Assembly (NCBI GenBank): GCA_017549905.1
Contig: JAFYNC010000048.1
Span: forward strand, 1 to 5,580
Source: Clostridia bacterium
GTDB lineage: Bacteria > Bacillota > Clostridia > Oscillospirales > Acutalibacteraceae
Direction: 5' to 3'
Length of the DNA: 5,580 nt
A program made the translations under genes and the position numbers. The notes under the pieces were generated by a model. That model saw only the letters and a list, made by a program, of their open reading frames with translations, made no database searches and was not told the DNA's origin. Positions 1 to 4,313 of the stretch are shown piece after piece (position 1 is the stretch's first letter; the number at the start of each line of letters is the position of its first letter).

Positions 1-1218
1 ATGAAATATTTAGTTTTACTTTGTGACGGTATGGCAGATACCCACAACGATAACATCTTAAACGGCAAAACCCCTATGGAGCTAAGCTGTAAGCCTTATA
101 TTGACAAATTAGCAAAAAATGCTGAGGTTGGTATGTGCAAAACCGTTGCCGACGGCTTAAAACCCGGAAGTGACGTTGCAAACCTTTCGGTTATGGGCTA
201 TGATCCGCTTGTTTGCTATACAGGACGTTCACCGTTAGAGGCGGCTTCAATCGGCGTTGACCTTAAAGATACCGACGTTGCTTTAAGATGCAATATTGTA
301 ACCTTATCGGATGAAGAAAATTACGCTGATAAAACAATGGTTGACTATTGTGCGGGTGATATTTCCACCGAAGAGGCGCACGAAATTATAAAAACCATTG
401 ATGAAAAATTAGGTAATGAGATTTATAAATTCTATGGCGGCGTTAGCTATAGACATTGCCTTGTTGTAGATGGCGGAACAACCAACTTGGGCGAAATGAC
501 TCCTCCTCACGATATAAGCGGAAGAGTTGTTGGCAAATATCTAAGCAACAGTGAAAACGCAAAACCTCTTATCGATCTTATGATTAAGAGTTATGATATT
601 TTAAAGGACCACCCTGTAAACCTAAAGCGTAGAGCCAAGGGTGAAAACGAAGCAAACTCTATTTGGCTTTGGGGTGAAGGCAGAAAACCAATGCTTCAAA
701 ATTTCAAAGAGAAAAACGGTGTTAGCGCCGCTATTGTAAGTGCGGTTGACCTTCTTAAAGGCATTGGTATATGCGCAGGTGCTGATACTCCCGAAGTAGC
801 GGGAGCTACAGGCTATCTTGATACCGATTTTGAAGCTAAAACCCTTGCCGGCATAGAGGCATTTAAAAACGGAACAGATTTGGTATATCTTCACTTTGAA
901 GCTCCCGATGAATGCGGACACAGAGGCGAAAGTGAAAATAAAATCAAAGCTATTGAGGAAATAGACCGCCGTTCTCTTAAAATTATGCTCGAATATCTCG
1001 AAAACTGCGGCGAAGATTACCGAATTTTAATAATGCCTGACCACCCAACTCCGCTTGAAACCAAGACACATTCAAACGCGCCTGTTCCTTATCTTATATA
1101 TGACAGCAGCGAGAAAAAATCGGGTGTAGAAAGCTTTACCGAACAGGCGGCTCAAAGTACCGGCAACTATGTTGAGCACGGCCCCGACATAATGGAAAAA
1201 TTACTCAAAAAAATGTAG
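1..1218 (+). CDS. apgM: Cofactor-independent phosphoglycerate mutase, archaeal (ApgM) type
   Basis: A complete 405-residue protein of the alkaline-phosphatase superfamily, expected to interconvert 3- and 2-phosphoglycerate in cytosolic glycolysis and gluconeogenesis through a phosphoserine intermediate and two divalent metals. Visible motifs: an N-terminal strand ending in the metal-binding CDGMAD (D9); PGSDVANLSVMGYDP at 55-69, where S57 is the likely phosphorylated nucleophile; TPPHDISGR at 167-175; the metal-site DECGH at 303-307; and PDHPTPLETKTHS at 346-358, with D347, H348 and H357. Length fits the family (about 400). The ATG is the first base of the window, so its RBS and promoter are not visible, but the protein starts as the family usually does and appears whole. 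The main alternative is the related ThrB2-like homoserine kinase annotation used for some bacterial members; sequence motifs alone do not settle the substrate. No convincing intrinsic terminator follows. Confidence 0.9.
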   Translation: MKYLVLLCDGMADTHNDNILNGKTPMELSCKPYIDKLAKNAEVGMCKTVADGLKPGSDVANLSVMGYDPLVCYTGRSPLEAASIGVDLKDTDVALRCNIVTLSDEENYADKTMVDYCAGDISTEEAHEIIKTIDEKLGNEIYKFYGGVSYRHCLVVDGGTTNLGEMTPPHDISGRVVGKYLSNSENAKPLIDLMIKSYDILKDHPVNLKRRAKGENEANSIWLWGEGRKPMLQNFKEKNGVSAAIVSAVDLLKGIGICAGADTPEVAGATGYLDTDFEAKTLAGIEAFKNGTDLVYLHFEAPDECGHRGESENKIKAIEEIDRRSLKIMLEYLENCGEDYRILIMPDHPTPLETKTHSNAPVPYLIYDSSEKKSGVESFTEQAAQSTGNYVEHGPDIMEKLLKKM

Positions 1219-1230
1219 TTATGTAAACTT

Positions 1231-1292
1231 GGACAACCTTAAAAGTTATCCACATTATCAACGGGTTTATCCACCGTTTTCAAGGGTTGTCC
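1231..1292. repeat. Imperfect inverted repeat enclosing the first DnaA-box module
   Basis: GGACAACC at 1231-1238 is the exact reverse complement of GGTTGTCC at 1285-1292. The match continues inward imperfectly (CTTAAAAG against CGTTTTCAAG). The arms enclose the plus-oriented triple DnaA-box module. The right arm lacks a T-tract, so this is not a standard terminator for apgM. It could be a cruciform or protein-binding element belonging to the array; the role is unknown. Confidence 0.5.
1246..1275 (+). repeat. DnaA-box module 1 (three tandem 9-mers)
   Basis: Three 9-mers lie in the same orientation: TTATCCACA (1246-1254, a perfect match to the DnaA-box consensus TTATNCACA), TTATCAACG (1255-1263, 7 of 9 to TTATCCACA) and, after a 3-bp gap, TTATCCACC (1267-1275, 8 of 9). 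The first and third boxes are 21 bp apart, two helical turns, which would place bound proteins on one face of the DNA. Binding by DnaA is inferred from consensus only. It is the partner of module 2 at 1324-1353. Confidence 0.7.
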
Positions 1293-1299
1293 CTTTGAA
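1279..1299. repeat. Short hairpin between the two DnaA-box modules
   Basis: TTCAAGGG (1279-1286) can pair with CCCTT-T-GAA (1291-1299) around a TTGT loop, with one bulged T. It sits near the centre of the large inverted arrangement (axis about 1299-1300). As RNA it could be a weak end signal for apgM transcription, but there is no uridine run after it. Its function is unknown. Confidence 0.4.
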
Positions 1300-1323
1300 T
1301 TACGTGGTTTTCTCTGAAATATT

Positions 1324-1353
1324 AGTGGATAACTATGTTGATAAGTTGGATAA
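1324..1353 (-). repeat. DnaA-box module 2 (inverted copy of module 1)
   Basis: Read on the minus strand from 1353 to 1324, this is TTATCCAAC, TTATCAACA, a 3-bp gap (TAG), then TTATCCACT. The first, second and third boxes differ from TTATCCACA at two, one and one positions. The box order and 9+9+3+9 spacing are identical to module 1, and 23 of 30 bases match it. The differences fall mainly in the 3-bp gap and the last bases of boxes, while the TTATC cores are all conserved. That pattern suggests selection on protein-binding sites rather than a recent duplication. Confidence 0.68.
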
Positions 1354-1397
1354 ATGGGCATTATCGTATTTTAACATAAACAAATTATGTAAATTAT

Positions 1398-1414
1398 TTC
1401 GACAGTTTTCGACC
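1398..1414 (-). promoter_or_regulatory. Tandem Spo0A-box-like sites
   Basis: TTCGACA at 1398-1404 is, on the minus strand, TGTCGAA, an exact match to the Spo0A box known from Bacillus. TTCGACC at 1408-1414 gives GGTCGAA, 6 of 7. The two sit 10 bp apart in the same orientation, matching the phasing of tandem 0A boxes. They lie between the DnaA-box array and the hemolysin III gene. A 7-bp match can occur by chance, and no sporulation gene is visible here, so this is a candidate only. Confidence 0.4.
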
Positions 1415-1424
1415 TTGAAAAATT

Positions 1425-1452
1425 TTGTAAAATGTCAACAAATTTGCATAAT
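1425..1452 (+). promoter_or_regulatory. Possible sigma-A promoter for the hemolysin III gene
   Basis: TTGTAA (1425-1430, 4 of 6 to TTGACA) and CATAAT (1447-1452, 5 of 6 to TATAAT) are separated by 16 bp, with the start codon 37 bp downstream of the -10. This is the best pair found in the gap, but AT-rich DNA yields such pairs easily. If real, the Spo0A-like sites lie just upstream of its -35. Confidence 0.35.
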
Positions 1453-1476
1453 AAAACTATTAAATTTCCTCTCTTT

Positions 1477-1482
1477 GAAAGG
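1477..1482 (+). promoter_or_regulatory. Ribosome binding site of the hemolysin III gene
   Basis: GAAAGG ends 7 bases before the ATG at 1490. It decides the start: the same frame stays open upstream to a TTG at 1229, but that extension would read through the DnaA-box array and add 87 residues unlike the family. Confidence 0.7.
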
Positions 1483-1489
1483 CAAAAAA

Positions 1490-2170
1490 ATGAAACGAAC
1501 AAAATTAATTGACAGAAGGCTTCCTGACTACACGAGGGGCGAAGAAATTTTTAATATGGTTTCGCATATCGTAGGAGGCGGACTTGGGGTTATAATTTTT
1601 GCGTTGTGTGTAATAAAATCTTTCTTGAATCACGACGCTTACCAGATTGTAGGCTCGTTTATTTACGGCGCATCTATGGTGATTTTATACACCGTTTCAA
1701 GCGTTTATCACGGTCTTAAATCAGAAATGGCAAAAAAGGTAATGCAGGTTATCGACCACTGCTCAGTGTTTATTCTGATATCGGGCACATACACACCGAT
1801 AGCCCTTGTTTCTTTAAGAGAGCATAGCGCTTTTCTCGGTTGGGGTGTTTTTGGTGTTGTGTGGGCAGTATCCGCCTTAGGAATTACCCTGAATGCTATT
1901 GACCTTAAAAAATATAACCTTTTTTCAATCATTTGCTATTTAGCTCAAGGCTGGTGCATAATTTTAACAGGAAAAACAGCCATAGAAGCCATTGGTATAA
2001 ACGGCTTTTTATGGCTGCTTGCAGGCGGAATTTCATATACCATTGGCGCGGCGCTTTACAGCATAGCGGGTAAAAAAACCGTTCGGTATATGCATTCGAT
2101 ATTCCATATTTTTGTGGTTATAGGCTCATTTTTGCATTTTGTTGCAATTATTTTTTATGTTCTTATTTAA
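1490..2170 (+). CDS. Hemolysin III / TrhA family membrane protein
   Basis: A 226-residue integral membrane protein of the hemolysin III family (YqfA/TrhA), the bacterial branch of the PAQR/CREST superfamily. About seven hydrophobic segments are visible, beginning at roughly 25-45, 53-72, 88-107, 115-136, 144-160, 171-192 and 203-225. Superfamily signatures are present: H26; SSVYH at 70-74; DHCSVFILISGTYTP at 89-103 (D89, H90); and HSIFH at 202-206 followed by H216. The histidines and D89 are the expected metal ligands of a hydrolase-like site, by analogy with adiponectin receptors and ceramidases. Length fits the family (about 210-230). Despite the name, hemolytic activity is not established for most members; membrane lipid or fluidity homeostasis is a better guess. 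The TAA stop overlaps the end of the convergent thiT by 8 bp. Confidence 0.88.
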   Translation: MKRTKLIDRRLPDYTRGEEIFNMVSHIVGGGLGVIIFALCVIKSFLNHDAYQIVGSFIYGASMVILYTVSSVYHGLKSEMAKKVMQVIDHCSVFILISGTYTPIALVSLREHSAFLGWGVFGVVWAVSALGITLNAIDLKKYNLFSIICYLAQGWCIILTGKTAIEAIGINGFLWLLAGGISYTIGAALYSIAGKKTVRYMHSIFHIFVVIGSFLHFVAIIFYVLI

Positions 2171-2723
2171 CTATCTTTTTAACTTGCGGCAAATTGAAAA
2201 CAATAGCCGCGCCCACAACAGTCATAACAAGCTCGGGCAACATATAAGAACCATTATAGCAAAGCGAATAGAACCATACATCTTCCCATTCGCACCAGAT
2301 ATCAAAGATAATTGCACCTGATAAAAGGTGACATAAAAATCTGATAACCAACACAAGCGCCGTACCCATTACTATGTGTACGGTGTTTTTGTTTCCCGTA
2401 ACTCTTGCAAGTCCCAAAACGGTGAAGGGCAAAATATAATCAAGCAAAATTGTGCCTATGAGAGCAGTGGAAGTCAGCCCCCAACTGAATACTCCGTCAA
2501 CCGCAATGCCGTGTCCCAACTGAACAAGACTATAACAAAAAGCAGAGCCGACTCCCCATTTGAGTCCTAACATCTCTGATATCATTATAATAGGAAGCAT
2601 CGAAAAAAGGGTGACACTTCCACCCAACGGCAGATGGTAGACTTTTAACATACTGAGTGCAGTTGAGAGCGCCACAAATATAGCGCTTAATGTTAAATTG
2701 CGAATTTGTTTTTTGTTTGTCAT
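2163..2723 (-). CDS. thiT: ThiT, thiamine-binding S-component of an ECF transporter
   Basis: A 186-residue membrane protein of the ThiT (YuaJ) family. It captures thiamine at the cell surface and delivers it through a shared ECF module (EcfA, EcfA', EcfT), which is not encoded in this window. About six hydrophobic segments are visible. The AxxxA pair in helix 1 (A14, A18) matches the motif S-components use to contact EcfT. Substrate-site features include GGSVTLFSMLP at 34-44, LLDY at 93-96 (D95-Y96, where Lactococcus ThiT has Glu-Tyr), RFLCH at 128-132 (H132), aromatic W143, W146 and W150, and CYNGSYMLPE at 155-164 (Y156, N157). Length is typical for the family. The start is set by AAGGAG 7 bases upstream. 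A TPP riboswitch and terminator precede the gene, independently supporting thiamine as substrate. Confidence 0.94.
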   Translation of the reverse strand: MTNKKQIRNLTLSAIFVALSTALSMLKVYHLPLGGSVTLFSMLPIIMISEMLGLKWGVGSAFCYSLVQLGHGIAVDGVFSWGLTSTALIGTILLDYILPFTVLGLARVTGNKNTVHIVMGTALVLVIRFLCHLLSGAIIFDIWCEWEDVWFYSLCYNGSYMLPELVMTVVGAAIVFNLPQVKKIVK

Positions 2724-2730
2724 AGTTTTT

Positions 2731-2736
2731 CTCCTT
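2731..2736 (-). promoter_or_regulatory. Ribosome binding site of thiT
   Basis: On the minus strand AAGGAG lies 7 bases before the ATG of thiT. It is a strong site that is not inside the terminator hairpin, which fits transcriptional rather than translational control by the riboswitch. Confidence 0.8.
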
Positions 2737-2779
2737 CAACTTTAATTTTGCAATTCCCCTCGGGTTTCTGTCTCCGGAA

Positions 2780-2811
2780 AACAGAAAAGCCACAGGCAAT
2801 TTACCTGTGGC
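2780..2811 (-). terminator. Intrinsic terminator in the thiT leader (riboswitch expression platform)
   Basis: On the minus strand GCCACAGG (2811-2804) pairs perfectly over 8 bp with CCTGTGGC (2796-2789) around a 7-base loop, followed by TTTTCTGTTTTCC. It lies between the TPP aptamer and thiT, so TPP-dependent premature termination is the expected mechanism. The U-tract is interrupted (UUUUCUGUUUU), which may leave read-through. A second hairpin, TTTCTGT (2787-2781) with ACAGAAA (2771-2765), starts inside that U-tract. Confidence 0.78.
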
Positions 2812-2823
2812 AATACTTAAATC

Positions 2824-2923
2824 GTATTTCCCTACGGCGGCATTATCCGCATCAGGTTAAAGGTCGAAGTCATAGCAAAAACGGACTTCCTCTCAGCCTG
2901 AGTTTCATCAAGCTCCCTATTGC
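2824..2923 (-). ncRNA. TPP riboswitch (thi box) controlling thiT
   Basis: Read on the minus strand, the conserved thi-box core is complete: AGGGAG at the 5' side, GCTTGA (2913-2908) pairing with TCAGGC (2901-2896) as P3, CTGAGA at 2896-2891, ACCTTTAACCTGAT, the GCGG-ATAATG-CCGC hairpin (2850-2837) as P5 and GTAGGGA at the 3' side. P5 uses GCGG/CCGC where many members have CTGG/CCAG, a compensated change that supports real folding. An extra stem, GAAGTC (2889-2884) with GACTTC (2871-2866), fits the optional P3a insertion. TPP binding should switch off thiT through the terminator that follows. The P1 stem directly outside the core looks weak, with only scattered matching bases. Confidence 0.95.
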
Positions 2924-2929
2924 AAACAA

Positions 2930-2958
2930 ATTATAACACTGCGCGCAATATCTGTCAA
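2930..2958 (-). promoter_or_regulatory. Consensus sigma-A promoter of the thiT leader
   Basis: On the minus strand TTGACA (2958-2953) and TATAAT (2935-2930) are both perfect hexamers, 17 bp apart. The predicted start is near 2923, so the transcript would begin at or within a base or two of the TPP aptamer's 5' edge. Confidence 0.9.
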
Positions 2959-2979
2959 GAAAGATTTTTCTACTTTTTA

Positions 2980-3008
2980 TTGAAATGACGTTTTGAAAGA
3001 TATATAAT
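2980..3008 (+). promoter_or_regulatory. Sigma-A promoter of the mtaB operon
   Basis: TTGAAA (2980-2985, 5 of 6) and TATAAT (3003-3008, 6 of 6) are 17 bp apart. Transcription would start near 3015, giving a leader of only about 14 bases that begins about where the ribosome binding site does. It is back to back with the thiT promoter; the two -35 hexamers are separated by 21 bp. Confidence 0.82.
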
Positions 3009-3014
3009 AAGTCA

Positions 3015-3021
3015 AAAGGAG
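3015..3021 (+). promoter_or_regulatory. Ribosome binding site of mtaB
   Basis: AAAGGAG ends 7 bases before the ATG at 3029 and fixes that start. Confidence 0.82.
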
Positions 3022-3028
3022 AACTGCT

Positions 3029-4309
3029 ATGAATGTTTGTTTTTATACCCTTGGTTGCAAGGTTAATCAATATGAAACACAAAGTATGCGCGAGGAATTC
3101 GAGAGAAACGGCTTTACCGCAGTGAGTGACAGTATTGCTGATATAGTAGTAATTAACTCTTGCACTGTTACTGCCGAAAGCGACCGAAAAACACGTCAGC
3201 TCTTACATAGAATAAGAAGACAAAATCCCAACGCCGTTATTGTGCTTACGGGCTGTATGGCGCAGACCTTTTCGGGTGATAAGTCAGAGCTTACAGATGC
3301 GGATATTGTAGTTGGCAACCGCGATACAAGTAAAATTTTAAAACTCACACAAGAGTTTATAAAAGATAAAAAAACAATATTCGATATTTGTCCCCATGAG
3401 AGAAACGAACTTTTTAACACACCCGAAATTTCCGATTTTGCAGAGCGCACACGCGCATATATGAAAATTGAGGACGGTTGCGACAGATATTGCAGTTACT
3501 GTATTATTCCTTATGCGAGAGGCTTTGTGCGTTCAAGACCTTGCGAGGACATTAAAAAAGAAGCCGAGGTTTTAGCCTCAAAGGGTTTTCGCGAAATTGT
3601 GCTTGTTGGAATTAACCTTTCGGCTTACGGAAAAGGTGAAAACATTAACCTTTGCGATGCAGTGGACGCTGTTTGCGAGGCAGATGGTATAGAGCGGGTA
3701 CGCTTAGGTTCGCTTGAACCCGATCATATAAGCGACGGTATGCTTAACCGCTTTAAAAATCAACCTAAATTTTGTCCCCAATTCCATTTGTCATTGCAGT
3801 CGGGCTGTGATGCCACGCTCAAACGTATGAACAGACATTATGATACTGCTTTTTATGCCGATTTAGTAAAAAGAATAAGACAGATGTTCCCCGATGCTAC
3901 TATCACAACCGACATTATGGTAGGCTTTGCAGGTGAAACCGAAGAGGAATTTTTGCAAAGCGTGGAATTTTTAAGGAAAATAGAGTTTGCAAAGGCGCAC
4001 GTTTTTGCATATTCAAGAAGAAAAGGCACCGTTGCCGACCGTTTGCCAAACCAGATAACAAGAGCGGAAAAATCGCGCAGAAGCCGCATTATGATTGAGG
4101 CGGCAAGTAGGTGTGAAGAAGAAATCTTATGCCAACAAATCGGCAAAACCTTAGAAGTTTTATTTGAAACCACTGAAGACGGAAAAGCCTTTGGATATAC
4201 CAAAAATTATTTAAGAGTTGCGGTTAAAACTGATAAGATACTTGACGGCGAAACCGCAAATGTGAAGATTTTATCAGTAGAAAAGGATTATTGCGTGGGA
4301 GAGCTTTAA
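3029..4309 (+). CDS. mtaB: tRNA t6A37 methylthiotransferase MtaB
   Basis: A 426-residue radical-SAM methylthiotransferase that converts N6-threonylcarbamoyladenosine at position 37 of ANN-decoding tRNAs to its 2-methylthio form, stabilising codon-anticodon pairing. Domains in order: N-terminal UPF0004 domain (about 1-115) with its three cluster cysteines C10 (TLGCKVNQYE), C45 (INSCTVT) and C76 (TGCMAQ); radical-SAM barrel (about 140-360) with C151-x3-C155-x2-C158 in DGCDRYCSYCIIPYARG, plus SLQSGC at 255-260 and TDIMVGFAGET at 294-304; and a C-terminal TRAM-like RNA-binding domain (about 365-426). The TLGCKVN start and C-terminal layout favour MtaB over MiaB and RimO. Both 4Fe-4S sites look intact and the length is typical. 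It has its own near-consensus promoter and leads a likely two-gene operon, with 4 bp before the next start. Confidence 0.93.
   Translation: MNVCFYTLGCKVNQYETQSMREEFERNGFTAVSDSIADIVVINSCTVTAESDRKTRQLLHRIRRQNPNAVIVLTGCMAQTFSGDKSELTDADIVVGNRDTSKILKLTQEFIKDKKTIFDICPHERNELFNTPEISDFAERTRAYMKIEDGCDRYCSYCIIPYARGFVRSRPCEDIKKEAEVLASKGFREIVLVGINLSAYGKGENINLCDAVDAVCEADGIERVRLGSLEPDHISDGMLNRFKNQPKFCPQFHLSLQSGCDATLKRMNRHYDTAFYADLVKRIRQMFPDATITTDIMVGFAGETEEEFLQSVEFLRKIEFAKAHVFAYSRRKGTVADRLPNQITRAEKSRRSRIMIEAASRCEEEILCQQIGKTLEVLFETTEDGKAFGYTKNYLRVAVKTDKILDGETANVKILSVEKDYCVGEL
4297..4303 (+). promoter_or_regulatory. Ribosome binding site of the U32-family gene, inside the mtaB end
   Basis: GGGAGAG lies within the last codons of mtaB and ends 10 bases before the ATG at 4314. 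This placement suggests translational linkage between the two genes and supports the ATG as start. Confidence 0.6.
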
Positions 4310-4313
4310 TTTT

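Larger units (their letters stand above)
1361..1470. other. AT-rich stretch next to the DnaA-box array
   Basis: By hand count about 23 of 110 bases are G or C (about 21%), clearly lower than the flanking genes. It begins directly after DnaA-box module 2 and runs to the hemolysin III ribosome binding site. An AT-rich, easily melted stretch beside a DnaA-box cluster is the usual layout of a bacterial origin, but intergenic promoter DNA is also AT-rich, so composition alone proves nothing. It includes the palindrome ACATAA (1374-1379) / TTATGT (1385-1390) with a 5-bp spacer, which could be an operator. Confidence 0.5.

Noticed and set aside
622..921. Antisense open frame of 99 codons inside apgM
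   Set aside because: It lies opposite a well-conserved gene, has no recognisable domain, and is explained as a shadow of the coding strand.
1219..1300. Intrinsic terminator for apgM
   Set aside because: Hairpins exist, but none is followed by a T-tract, so a standard rho-independent terminator is not supported.
1229..1489. In-frame upstream extension of the hemolysin III gene from a TTG codon (87 extra residues)
   Set aside because: It lacks a good ribosome binding site, reads through the DnaA-box array, does not resemble the family's N-terminus, and the ATG at 1490 has its own RBS and gives the normal length.
2376..2570. Small plus-strand open frames opposite thiT (also 2139-2321)
   Set aside because: Low-complexity, unrecognisable products antisense to a clear ThiT gene.
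2530..2799. Minus-strand open frame overlapping the thiT start and terminator
   Set aside because: It is out of frame with thiT and runs through the terminator hairpin, RBS and start of thiT; the ThiT frame is clearly the real one.
2706..2936. Plus-strand open frame across the thiT leader
   Set aside because: It runs antisense through the terminator and TPP aptamer, whose RNA structure explains the sequence.
2958..2971. AGAAA/TTTCT inverted repeat between the two divergent promoters, considered as an operator
   Set aside because: Only 5 bp per arm in A/T-rich DNA, overlapping spacer and -35 sequence; too weak to call.
2870..3082. Minus-strand open frame across the thiT promoter and riboswitch into mtaB
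   Set aside because: It covers two promoters and an aptamer and is antisense to the mtaB start; no protein family is recognisable.
3196..4203. Antisense open frames inside mtaB (3196-3450 and 3853-4203)
   Set aside because: Shadows of a strongly conserved radical-SAM gene, with no RBS or domain.
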